From: CAYMOV01 sp964392085
GTDB lineage: Bacteria > Oederibacteriota > Muellerivitia > Muellerivitales > Muellerivitaceae
Direction: 5' to 3'
DNA length: 50,531 bases
NCBI GenBank assembly: GCA_964392085.1
Contig: CAYMOV010000009.1
Span: 1 to 50,531, forward strand
In this document: piece after piece, positions 41,681 through 49,242 of the stretch
How positions within the stretch are numbered: position 1 is the stretch's first letter
How the letters are laid out: each line of letters opens with the position of its first letter
Program-made: the position numbers and the translations under genes
Notes under the pieces: generated by a model
The model's input: the letters and a program-made list of their open reading frames with translations, nothing else
The model's database searches: none
Told to the model about the DNA's origin: nothing

Positions 41681-41710
41681 AGTATAAAGAGGCTTCAGAC
41701 CCCCTGTCAA
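41681..41710 (-). promoter_or_regulatory. Sigma-70 promoter upstream of secD
   Basis: TTGACA (41705-41710), an 18-base spacer and TATACT (41681-41686) on the minus strand. The start point would be near 41674, about 80 bases before secD, so the T7-type terminator at 41626-41662 lies inside the transcript. Confidence 0.7.
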
Positions 41711-41719
41711 CGCAACGCT

Positions 41720-41776
41720 GGGGCTTTTAGGGCCCCTGGATGCGCCTAAATCAGCCGAAGGGCAGCCCCTTTCGGC
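41720..41776 (-). terminator. Hairpins after trxA
   Basis: GCCGAAAGGG-GCTG-CCCTTCGGC (41754-41776; one bulged A) lies 11 bases after the trxA stop, followed by a second stem GGGGC/GCCCC (41720-41736) whose loop contains TTTTAGG on the plus strand. Neither has a long T run on the minus strand. They are likely the 3' end of the trxA message. Confidence 0.55.
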
Positions 41777-41787
41777 GGGGGGCCGTA

Positions 41788-42117
41788 TCAGCCCCGGAGA
41801 ACCTCATCGATCTCGGTGACGAGCCGAGGTTTGGGATAGGCGCCGATGAGTTGCTTCACCACGGACCCGTTCTTGAAAAACAGGAGGGTGGGAATGCTCC
41901 GGATTTTGAACTCCGCCGCGGTTTGCTGGTTCTCATCCACGTTTAATTTGGTGACCTTGATCTTTCCGCCGTATTCCTTCGCGAGCTCCTCCAACACCGG
42001 ACCAACCATGCGGCAGGGACCGCACCATTCGGCCCAAAAATCGACCAAAACCGGGGTTTTCGAATCGATCACTTCCTGTTTGAAGTTGACGTCGTTGACT
42101 GCGACTGCGGAACCCAT
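41788..42117 (-). CDS. trxA: Thioredoxin
   Basis: Classical 109-residue thioredoxin. FWAEWCGPCRMVGPVLEELA places the redox pair at Cys32 and Cys35. The buried Asp lies in PVLVDF, and the cis-Pro in IRSIPTLLFFKNGSVVKQLI. It has its own promoter and is followed by hairpins, so it is probably a single-gene unit. Confidence 0.97.
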   Translation of the reverse strand: MGSAVAVNDVNFKQEVIDSKTPVLVDFWAEWCGPCRMVGPVLEELAKEYGGKIKVTKLNVDENQQTAAEFKIRSIPTLLFFKNGSVVKQLIGAYPKPRLVTEIDEVLRG

Positions 42118-42161
42118 GGGGTACCTTCCTTTAGGACGCTTTCAATAAACCTTGATGCCGC

Positions 42162-42190
42162 AATGTACGGACCCGACGGGACCCTGTCAA
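42162..42190 (-). promoter_or_regulatory. Sigma-70 promoter of trxA
   Basis: TTGACA (42185-42190), 17-base spacer, TACATT (42162-42167) on the minus strand, about 45 bases before the trxA ATG. A ribosome site (AAGGAAGG) precedes the start. Together with the flgB and secD promoters it suggests that TTGACA-N17/18-TAnAAT-like elements are the norm here. Confidence 0.7.
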
Positions 42191-42213
42191 GCCGGGTTCA
42201 TTCGCTGATTTCT

Positions 42214-43593
42214 TCATAGGATGAGCCATTTTCTCACTTCCCGGGTCTTTAAAACGTCCAAACCCTCGATCCAGTAGACCTTTCGTCCATCCCGCTCCAC
42301 GAAATAACTGGCGGTTTCGCCTGGACCCTTGAACCATTGGACCTTTTCATCGTCCTGGAGGATCCGTCCCCGGCGTCTTCGGCTTGCCTGCCAGGCACGA
42401 AAGGCCGCCGCGAATCTTCCCGAGGAGGTCTCGTCCTCGAAGGAAGCGCATCCAACGAGTGTCTTCCAGCCTTCCGAGGGGTTTCCCCAAAATTCCATCC
42501 GGTCCCCGGTCCAACCCGCCACCGCCAGGAGAGCGGCCGAAGTCCCAACGACGGGGGCCAAAGCCATGAAATACCCGTTGGCCCCGAAGCGTTCTTCCCA
42601 AAGCAGGGTCCCGCCCCGGAGGGGACCTTTTTCCATCCCGTGGAACTCCAGCGCCTCCGGTGGGGCCAACTTTTGAAAGGGTTGAAGGACCTGCCGGGTG
42701 GAACGGGGCGGGTATTTCCACCAACGGTCCAGGGCTTTCCAACCGTCTTTTTGGACCCAGCTTTGGACGAAAAGCGGCCCCTGGGTGTAGCTGAAATTCA
42801 GGTATCGGCTGAACCTTTCGGGGCAACCCCAGGCACGGCGGCGGCCGTTCTCCACGGTTTCCAATTCATGGAGGTAGGCGCCAAAATCCTTGAACCGCCC
42901 CTGGAGTCCGTCCGGCTCCGCCGCGGCCAAGTATTGCCAACTCAACAACACCGCCTCACCCTCCCGGAGGGCGGCCAAGGCGGCGGATTCGTCCCGGGTT
43001 GAGTGGAGGATCTTTTGGTCCATAGCCGTCAGGTCGAAGGCTTGGTCCTGGAGGGCGTGAACCAGCTCGTGGACCAGGACGGGGCGGATCTTGTCCGGCG
43101 TGATCCAATCGGCGAGGTAGAGGGTCTTGTCCTCCGGGACGTAAAGGCCGAGGATATCGCGGGCGAGCGACTTGGCGCCCTCACCCCTCCAATCGACGCC
43201 GGGGTCCAGCAGGCCAAGCCATGTGTAAAACCCCGAGAAGCCGTCACCCTTTTCCTGGGGGACTTCCCGGTAGGACGCTTTCAGGAAATAATCGCTGAAC
43301 CACATCTGGTCCTTGAAGGCTTTTCGAATGGTCCCCCGGACAGCCAAGCCCCTCATCCGGCCCATTTCCGCCAAAATCCCATCCACGTCGTCAAAAAGGT
43401 CCTGTTTTTCATCAGCGCTCAACTGGTCCTCGACGGGGAGATCCTGGGCGGTTTGGGGCTTGAAGCGGTCGCAGGGGTCGCCTTGAGGATCGAATGCCCA
43501 TGCCGGTTTTAAGTTGATGAGGGAAAGGACGAGGGTCCCAACGAGGAACGCCCAGTGGAGGAAGGAGCCTTCCCGCCTCCCTCGATCAATCAC
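42214..43593 (-). CDS. Exported metallopeptidase-like protein with HELVH motif
   Basis: A 459-residue secreted or periplasmic protein. A signal peptide (WAFLVGTLVLSLINLKPAWA) ends about residue 33. VRPVLVHELVHALQDQAFD-like sequence (read IRPVLVHELVHALQDQAFDL) supplies the HExxH zinc site. About 30 residues on, DESAALAALREGEAVLLSWQ provides a Glu-containing helix that may give the third ligand, as in gluzincins. The rest has no motif I recognise. The GTG at 43593 overlaps the stop of the upstream oxidoreductase (GTGA), suggesting coupling; the frame is open 11 codons further. Substrate unknown; an inactive homologue is possible. Confidence 0.65.
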   Translation of the reverse strand: MIDRGRREGSFLHWAFLVGTLVLSLINLKPAWAFDPQGDPCDRFKPQTAQDLPVEDQLSADEKQDLFDDVDGILAEMGRMRGLAVRGTIRKAFKDQMWFSDYFLKASYREVPQEKGDGFSGFYTWLGLLDPGVDWRGEGAKSLARDILGLYVPEDKTLYLADWITPDKIRPVLVHELVHALQDQAFDLTAMDQKILHSTRDESAALAALREGEAVLLSWQYLAAAEPDGLQGRFKDFGAYLHELETVENGRRRAWGCPERFSRYLNFSYTQGPLFVQSWVQKDGWKALDRWWKYPPRSTRQVLQPFQKLAPPEALEFHGMEKGPLRGGTLLWEERFGANGYFMALAPVVGTSAALLAVAGWTGDRMEFWGNPSEGWKTLVGCASFEDETSSGRFAAAFRAWQASRRRRGRILQDDEKVQWFKGPGETASYFVERDGRKVYWIEGLDVLKTREVRKWLIL

Positions 43594-44606
43594 GCTTCCA
43601 CTCTGCGAGGTTTGATGTTTTCCCAACGGTGGGACCGGATCGAGGCGTAGGCCGCCTCCGACACCGCCAGGGCGGCGGCCCCCACCGCTCCGGAGGTTTC
43701 GGGTGTTTTACCGGTGAGGATGCAGTCCAAGAAATGCTCGTAGAGGGTTGGTTTGAAGCAATCCGGCGTCAAGTCGGGGTAATGAAACCCTTCCTGGTTT
43801 CGGGCTTCCACCGCCACCGGATCCCCTTTACCCAGGTTGACGGAGAGGGCCCCCTTCTCGCCGAAAAGGTAGTATCGGTTTTGGTAATGGGTGTCCTTCC
43901 AGCTCAATTGGACCGTTCCAACCGCCCCCTTACGGAATTCCAACATCACGACTGCGTGTTCCTCGATCCGGCCCATCCCTCGGGGGGTGAGGGCCACCAC
44001 GGCTTTCACCTCATCCCGGAGCAAATAGCGGAGGCTGTCGAAAACATGGACCCCCAGGTCCATCAGGACGCCTCCCCCCGATCGGCGATGGTCACGGAAC
44101 CAGTTGGATTGGGGGCTCCAGCGTTCGGGGCCGCGGTGGGTCAAGGAACATTTGAAGGAATGGATGGGACCGACGGCGCCCTTACGAAGAAGCTTCCCGG
44201 CGCACCGCAGGGCCGGATCAAACCTCATGTTTTGGTGAACCATCAAGGCCCTACGAAATCGGGTGGCTTCCCGGATCATCCTGTCGGCTTCCACCCGGTT
44301 CAAGGCCATCGGTTTCTCGACCAGGACATGCTTCCCTGCCCGAAGGGCCGCCAAAGTCGCCGGCGCATGAAGATGGTTGGGTAGGCAAATGGTCACCGCG
44401 TCCACGAGGGGCGACCGGACCAAACTTCTCCAATCCTTGAACAGGGCGGAGGCCCCGTACTTCGACGCGATTTTTCGACCATGGGTTTCCCGTTGGGTCG
44501 CCAAGGCGGTGATTTGGCAATGGGGGGTCTTGTCAAACCCCGGTAAATGGGCCGTCAAAGCGATCTGGCCCAAGCCCAGGACCCCGATTCGGATGGGTTT
44601 CTTCAT
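43590..44606 (-). CDS. Gfo/Idh/MocA family NAD(P)-dependent oxidoreductase
   Basis: A 338-residue sugar- or inositol-type dehydrogenase. IRIGVLGLGQIALTAHLPGF is the Rossmann motif. AVTICLPNHLHAPATLAALR followed by AGKHVLVEKPMALNRVEADR contains the EKP motif. GGGVLMDLGVHVFDSLRYLL supplies the family's D-x3-H active-site pair. The substrate cannot be told. The ATG at 44606 has no Shine-Dalgarno sequence but lies 7 bases after a perfect TATAAT, so the message is probably leaderless. The downstream metallopeptidase gene overlaps by 4 bases. Confidence 0.9.
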   Translation of the reverse strand: MKKPIRIGVLGLGQIALTAHLPGFDKTPHCQITALATQRETHGRKIASKYGASALFKDWRSLVRSPLVDAVTICLPNHLHAPATLAALRAGKHVLVEKPMALNRVEADRMIREATRFRRALMVHQNMRFDPALRCAGKLLRKGAVGPIHSFKCSLTHRGPERWSPQSNWFRDHRRSGGGVLMDLGVHVFDSLRYLLRDEVKAVVALTPRGMGRIEEHAVVMLEFRKGAVGTVQLSWKDTHYQNRYYLFGEKGALSVNLGKGDPVAVEARNQEGFHYPDLTPDCFKPTLYEHFLDCILTGKTPETSGAVGAAALAVSEAAYASIRSHRWENIKPRRVEA

Positions 44607-44613
44607 GGTGGGA

Positions 44614-44622
44614 ATTATAGCA
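44614..44622 (-). promoter_or_regulatory. Extended -10 promoter giving a leaderless message
   Basis: TGC-TATAAT on the minus strand is a perfect -10 hexamer (44614-44619) with a TGn extension. No good -35 is present. The distance of 7 bases to the ATG of the oxidoreductase places the start point at the start codon. Confidence 0.6.
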
Positions 44623-44650
44623 ACTCTCAATTGGGACGGATGTACCCAGA

Positions 44651-44938
44651 CCCCTAGGCCGAGGCTTCAAGCCGAGGCCTCGCTTTGGGTGTGTCGGACT
44701 CATAAGGAGGACGACCCCCTAGGCCGAGGCTTCAAGCCGAGGCCTCGCTTTGGGTGTGTCGGACTCATAANNNNNNNNNNNNNNNNNNNNNNNNNNNNNN
44801 NNNNNNNNNNNNNNNNNNNNNNNNNNNNNNNNNNNNNNNNNNNNNNNNNNNNNNNNNNNNNNNNNNNNNNGGACGACCCCCTAGGCCGAGGCTTCAAGCC
44901 GAGGCCTCGCTTTGGGTGTGTCGGATTCATATAGCTTC
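44651..44938. repeat. 65-bp tandem repeat spanning the assembly gap
   Basis: The unit contains CTAGGCCGAGGCTTCAAGCC, followed by GAGGCCTCGCTTTGGGTGTG and TCGGACTCATA. Copies begin near 44654 and 44719 (65 bases apart), and a third appears after the gap near 44881. Each unit can fold as AGGCC-GA-GGCTT-C-AAGCC-GA-GGCCT, a 10-bp hairpin with a symmetrical tandem G-A mismatch. Confidence 0.85.
44771..44870. other. Run of 100 N (scaffold gap)
   Basis: Exactly 100 unknown bases inside the tandem repeat. The round number indicates a gap of unknown size. The copies on either side are out of register with a 65-bp period, so the true repeat number is unknown. Confidence 0.98.
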
Positions 44939-44958
44939 CGATCCTCACCGTAGGATCC

Positions 44959-44981
44959 GCCCATTTCCGTTTGAAATGGGC
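44959..44981 (-). terminator. Hairpin after the GH8 gene
   Basis: A perfect 9-bp stem with 5-base loop, GCCCATTTC-CGTTT-GAAATGGGC on the plus strand, 32 bases after the GH8 stop. No T run follows on the minus strand, so it may stabilise the 3' end or terminate with help. Confidence 0.5.
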
Positions 44982-45012
44982 CTGACCACAACTTTCGGTT
45001 CTGCTGGAAGCC

Positions 45013-48000
45013 TCACCGTAGGATCAATATTTTCACCGTGATGTTCGGTTGACCGGTTTGGGAGACAACCAGGTAATACAACCCGTTTGAGACCCATTGA
45101 CCCTTTTGGTCCTGTTGGTCCCATGTCAGGGTCTGGGTGCCCTGGACCCCCATTTGCCCCTGCGCCACCACCCGATGGGCCACGGTGATGATCTTCCACG
45201 AAACCACATTGGGACAGGGCGAGGTGAGATTCACCCGAATCGTCGTTTGGGAATCGAAAACCGGGTTCGGATAGGCGGCGGAGACATGAACCGGGGGACA
45301 AGCCGGCAAAGTTTCGGTCGGAGTCGCGGTCGAGGTCGCCGAAGGGACCGGGCTGGGAGTCTCGGTGGAGGACCAAGTGAAGGTCGCGGTGGCTGTGGAT
45401 GTGCGCGTAAAAGTGGCCGTCGGGGACCAAGTCAGGGTCGTTGTATCGCTGGGGGTGGGGGTAGGCGAGTGGGTTTTCGTGGAGGTTGGAGTCGAAGTCA
45501 CGCTCGGAGTCGCCGTCTGGGTGGGGGTCGGGCTGGGGGTGGAAGTCGCGGTTGGGGAATTGGTCGATGTGGGCGTCCAGCTCGGGGTGGGCGTTTGGGT
45601 GGACGTAGGGGTTGAGGTCAAAGTACGGGTGGCGGACGGGGTGTTCGTGAATGTGGCGGTCCAAGACAGGGTAAAGGTCGGGGTCGCCGTCCTGGTCAAG
45701 GTCAAGGTGAGGGTGGGGGTCGGGGTCCGGGTATTGGAGGGGGTTGAAGTCAGGGTGGATGTGCGGGTCGGGCTCGGTGTCGGGGTGGAGGTTGCCGTCG
45801 AGGTTTCAGTGGAAGTGGATGTTGCGGTTCGGGTGGACGTGGAGGTCGTCGTATCCGTCGGGGTTGGGGTCCGGGTGGAGGTGTCCGTCGCCGAGGAAGT
45901 CGCCGTATTGGTCGCGGTGGATGTCAGGGTGGGAGTGGGAGTCGGAGTCCAACTCGGAGTCGAGGTGGACGTCAAGGTCCAGGTATAGGAGGGGGTGAAG
46001 GTGTAGGTGGCGGTATCGGTGGAGGTGGGGGCCGGCGTGGGGGTGTTGGTCCCGGGCGGCAAGGTGGGGGTCGGGCTGTAGGTCATCGTCGGGGTATAGG
46101 TGAGGGTCGGTGTGTAGGAGGGGGTCCATGTAATCGTAAACGTTTGGGTCGAGGTGGCGGTTGGGGTTTTGCTCAGGGTCGCGGTGAAGGATGAAGTGGG
46201 TGTGGGGGTAAAGCTTGGTGTGGAGGTGGAAGTCGTTGTCGGCGTGGCGCTCCGGGTGGGGGTCCAAGTGGCCGTGGGGGTGTCCGTCGACGTCGCAGTC
46301 GTGGTGTTCGTGGGGGTCGAAGTCGGAACCGGAGTCAAGGTACGCGTAGGGCTTTGGGTGAAGGTCAAGGTAGCGGTTGCCGTCCAGGTCGCCGTGGCGG
46401 TCCGGGTCAAGCTGGGAGTGGGGGTGCTGGTGCTTGTTGGGGTGGCGGTGGGCGTGCTTGTAGGGGTGGAGGTTGCGCTGGGAATCGTCGTCCAGGTATG
46501 GGTCGGTGTGAAGCTAAAGGTAGCCGTGGAGGTGGCGGTCGGAGTCGCGGTCCGGGTCAAGCTGGGAGTGGAGGTGCTGGTGGCGGACGCGGTGGCGGTA
46601 GGCAGGCTCGTGTTGGTGGAGGTGGCGCTGGGGACCGGCGTCCAGGTCCGGGTTGGGGTGTTGGTAAAGGAAGCCGTGGAGGTGGCGGTTGAAGTGGCGG
46701 TCCGGGTGAAGCTCGGTGTGGAGGTGTTGGTGGCGGTAGGCAGGCTCGTGTTGGTGGAGGTGGCGCTGGGGATCGGTGTCAAAGTCCGGGTTGGGCTGAA
46801 GGTGGATGTAGCGGTCGGGGTCTGCGTTGGCGTGAAAGTCGCGGTCCAGGAGGGGGTCGCGGTGGATGTTGGGGTGGGTGTCGCGGTCGGCTGGTTGGTG
46901 CTCGTGGAAGTGGCCGTCGGAGTGGAGGTCTTAGTGGCGGTGGCGGTCAAGGTGAAAGTCCAGGTGGGGGTCCCCGTGGCGGTGTTCGTGGCAGTGGCGG
47001 TAGGCGTCGAGGTGCGGGTCGCGCTCGCGGTGAAGGTTGTCGTCCAGGTGGATGTCCGTGAGGGGGTCGGCGAAGGGGTAAAGGTCAGGGTCGCTGTCGA
47101 CGTCGCGCTGGGGGTCCAGGTCATCGTGGCGGTAGGTGTGAAAGTCCTTGTCGAAGTTGTGGTCGGGGTAGGGCTCGAGGTAAAGGTGTTGGTGGGGATC
47201 GGCGTGTTGGTTCGGGTTGGGGTTGGGGTTCCCGTGGAGGTGGCCGTTTGGGTGAAGGTTTGGGTGGGGGTGGAACTGAAAGTGGGGGTGAAAGTCGCCG
47301 TCGAAGTGCGGGTCGAAGTGAAGGTGAAGGAAAAGGTCATGGTCGATGTGGAAGTCCGGGTCGAAGTAAAGGTAGTCGTAGGGACGGCGGTAAAGGTCCG
47401 GGTCGGGGTGGCCGTCGGGCTGAAGGTGGTTGTGGGGGTGAAGGTCCGGGTTTGGGTCGAGGTGGCCGTCGAAGTGGCTGTATTGGTCCGGGTCGGGGTG
47501 AAGGTGTAGGTCGCCGTCATGGCCGCGCAAGGGTAGGTGACCGCCTGGGAGTTGGACGTCACGGGGCCTCCTCCCGACCAGGACGCCACGACATTGTCCG
47601 TGATGGTGACGCAGCTATGGCTCCCCGCGCTGTAGTCCGATACGCAGAAAGTGACCGGGACGCATTGTCCACCAGGAAGGTTATCCACACGCAAGGTCAT
47701 CGGGGATTGACTGATGACGGTGATCGAAACCGGCACCCCGCCTACGGTCACGACGTAGTTGCCGTAGGGTCCACAGAAGGACAGGTAATTGTTCGTATCG
47801 TTGTTCGGATCCGTCAAGGTCACGGCGTTCGCCGTCGGGGCCCCGGAGGCGTTGCAGACGCTTAGGGATACCGCGATGCTCCCCCCCGTATAAGGGTTCG
47901 CGATCCCAACCAAGGACTTGGTCACCGTGACGGCAATGGGCCTCGGGGTCGAGGTACGGGTAGGCGTCGCCGTAGGCGATCCGGGGGTGTTGGTGGGGGG

Positions 48001-49230
48001 CGGAGGCCCCCCGCAGGCGATGTTCGGGAAGTTTCCCGTTGCGACCAACGCCGTGATCATGCAGATCGAGTCTTGGAAATAGGTAAAACTGGGTTTCGCG
48101 TAACGGTTGTTGAGCATCTCGTCGTAGACCGAATTCACGAAAGCCTGGTTGGTGCGGCCCATGCAGGCCACCAAAGCCGGGCCGATTTGGAGGGAATTGG
48201 CGCTCCCCGAGGATGCGCCAGAACCGATGTCCCAGTACTCCTTGATGTTCGCCAAGCCGCCCGTAATCACGTTATCCGCCATGGCGCCTGTATTAGCTAG
48301 GGCCTTGGCGTCCCCGTTCCAAAGGTAATCCTGCCCGACCCGCCAGGGGTAGCGCGCGGCGTCGTAACCCATGGAAGTCGTATTGGGGGACCAGCTCGCG
48401 TTGGTGTTTTCCGGCTTGTAGCCCTTCGGGTAGTTCGTCAGGAGGGTCTGGAAAAAAGTCCCATAGACCCAATTTACCACGCTGGACCAGGAGTGAACCG
48501 TGCTTTCATAGGAGGGCCAGCAACGGTACCAGGCGGGCCCCATATAGCTCGAGTAATAGGTGCCGTCCCAAGCGTCCCCGGGCTTGACCCGGAAGTCCCC
48601 GGCATTATTGATCTCATTGCCCCAAATCGCCGTCGACATGCTCCGGAATTCGTTCAGGTAATTAATGGCCCCGGCGCTTCCCCATTGCTTATGGGCCAAA
48701 AGAAGGCCCATGCAGATGTCCTCATCGGCGTCCGTCGCGCCGTTCGCCCCGCTGACGTTACCGCTGGAGTCCTCATGCCAATCCATGACGTAATTGCCGT
48801 TGGAATCCGGAACGTATTGCTTCGTATAGGTCCAGATCCCGTCGAACAGGGGCTTGTCGGCCATCATGGCGGCGATGAGGAGACCGTAACCGATGCCTTC
48901 CGAGACCGTGTCGTTGCCGTCGGTGTTCCGATAGACGCGATAGCAGGATGCGCAGGTACCCCGACCGGGACGGGTCGTCCCTGTCGCGATGACGGCGTTG
49001 TTGTACCAAGTCGTGTACATGGACGTGACATCGGCCTGGAACGCCGCGGCTGTTTTCTGGTTGGGCTTGATGCCATAGGGATACGTGGCGTTCTGGGGGA
49101 AGGGATAGGCGGGACTGCCCGAATTAATGGAGGGGGCCGCGACGGCCAAGCCTAAAGGAGCCCCCATCAGGACGATCCCAAGGGCGCTTGCTAAGAACGT
49201 TATGAGTTCATGCCGGACGAAACGTTTCAT
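45013..49230 (-). CDS. Secreted GH8 endoglucanase-like enzyme with giant Thr/Pro stalk and FlgD-like C-terminal domain
   Basis: A 1405-residue surface or secreted enzyme. A signal peptide (1-31, ending AVAA) precedes a glycoside hydrolase 8 domain (about 40-400). DTVSEGIGYGLLIAAMMAD supplies the proton donor Glu111, GATDADEDICMGLLLAHKQW (D167/D169/D171 region) is very like Clostridium CelA, and YDAARYPWRVGQDYLWNGD holds the candidate base. An Ig/DUF11-like domain follows (about 430-560). About 745 residues of Thr/Pro/Ser repeats (565-1309) lead to a C-terminal 'YPNP' FlgD-like Ig domain (1310-1405: VSAAYPNPVFDSQTTIRVNL, NGLYYLVVSQTGQPNITVKI). Beta-1,4-glucan or mixed-linkage glucan is the likely substrate. 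It starts 12 bases after the partial gene upstream. Confidence 0.9.
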   Translation of the reverse strand: MKRFVRHELITFLASALGIVLMGAPLGLAVAAPSINSGSPAYPFPQNATYPYGIKPNQKTAAAFQADVTSMYTTWYNNAVIATGTTRPGRGTCASCYRVYRNTDGNDTVSEGIGYGLLIAAMMADKPLFDGIWTYTKQYVPDSNGNYVMDWHEDSSGNVSGANGATDADEDICMGLLLAHKQWGSAGAINYLNEFRSMSTAIWGNEINNAGDFRVKPGDAWDGTYYSSYMGPAWYRCWPSYESTVHSWSSVVNWVYGTFFQTLLTNYPKGYKPENTNASWSPNTTSMGYDAARYPWRVGQDYLWNGDAKALANTGAMADNVITGGLANIKEYWDIGSGASSGSANSLQIGPALVACMGRTNQAFVNSVYDEMLNNRYAKPSFTYFQDSICMITALVATGNFPNIACGGPPPPTNTPGSPTATPTRTSTPRPIAVTVTKSLVGIANPYTGGSIAVSLSVCNASGAPTANAVTLTDPNNDTNNYLSFCGPYGNYVVTVGGVPVSITVISQSPMTLRVDNLPGGQCVPVTFCVSDYSAGSHSCVTITDNVVASWSGGGPVTSNSQAVTYPCAAMTATYTFTPTRTNTATSTATSTQTRTFTPTTTFSPTATPTRTFTAVPTTTFTSTRTSTSTMTFSFTFTSTRTSTATFTPTFSSTPTQTFTQTATSTGTPTPTRTNTPIPTNTFTSSPTPTTTSTRTFTPTATMTWTPSATSTATLTFTPSPTPSRTSTWTTTFTASATRTSTPTATATNTATGTPTWTFTLTATATKTSTPTATSTSTNQPTATPTPTSTATPSWTATFTPTQTPTATSTFSPTRTLTPIPSATSTNTSLPTATNTSTPSFTRTATSTATSTASFTNTPTRTWTPVPSATSTNTSLPTATASATSTSTPSLTRTATPTATSTATFSFTPTHTWTTIPSATSTPTSTPTATPTSTSTPTPSLTRTATATWTATATLTFTQSPTRTLTPVPTSTPTNTTTATSTDTPTATWTPTRSATPTTTSTSTPSFTPTPTSSFTATLSKTPTATSTQTFTITWTPSYTPTLTYTPTMTYSPTPTLPPGTNTPTPAPTSTDTATYTFTPSYTWTLTSTSTPSWTPTPTPTLTSTATNTATSSATDTSTRTPTPTDTTTSTSTRTATSTSTETSTATSTPTPSPTRTSTLTSTPSNTRTPTPTLTLTLTRTATPTFTLSWTATFTNTPSATRTLTSTPTSTQTPTPSWTPTSTNSPTATSTPSPTPTQTATPSVTSTPTSTKTHSPTPTPSDTTTLTWSPTATFTRTSTATATFTWSSTETPSPVPSATSTATPTETLPACPPVHVSAAYPNPVFDSQTTIRVNLTSPCPNVVSWKIITVAHRVVAQGQMGVQGTQTLTWDQQDQKGQWVSNGLYYLVVSQTGQPNITVKILILR
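45304..47538 (-). repeat. Thr/Pro-rich coding repeat of the GH8 protein
   Basis: About 2.2 kb of in-frame low-complexity sequence where Thr alternates with Pro, Ser, Ala, Asn, Phe or Trp. Within it a higher-order repeat of 46-50 residues is visible (PSATSTNTSLPTA recurring, with SFTRTATSTATSTASF-like partners). The aromatic residues (W/F) recur every 6-12 positions. It likely forms an extended, perhaps O-glycosylated, stalk. Confidence 0.9.
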
Positions 49231-49242
49231 GGGGACCTGGTG

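Larger units (their letters stand above)
44623..45012. other. Intergenic region with 65-bp repeats and assembly gap
   Basis: Between the oxidoreductase and the GH8 gene there is no gene. The stretch holds a tandem repeat interrupted by 100 N, a hairpin, and a second copy of the last bases of the GH8 gene (CCTACGGTGAGG, about 68 bases apart), which suggests a small duplication at the gene end. Confidence 0.7.

Noticed and set aside
39349..41730. Plus-strand open frame of nearly 800 codons
   Set aside because: It lies opposite secF and secD and even spans the gap and terminator between them. Its composition (His, Asp, Gly, Gln in excess) is typical of a GC-rich antisense frame.
44771..44870. 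Coding sequence through the N run
   Set aside because: The predicted frames consist of unknown residues across the gap and repeat-derived residues on both sides.
46154..47509. Plus-strand open frame of about 450 codons, almost only Val, Gly, Glu and Ala
   Set aside because: It is the antisense of the Thr/Pro repeat of the GH8 gene; the codon pattern of that repeat automatically leaves the other strand open. There is no start region, motif or ribosome site.
45304..47538. Collagen-like, silk or mucin gene of foreign origin
   Set aside because: The repeat is in frame with a GH8 domain and a C-terminal domain, and a neighbouring gene has the same design, so it is a linker typical of this lineage and not an inserted gene.
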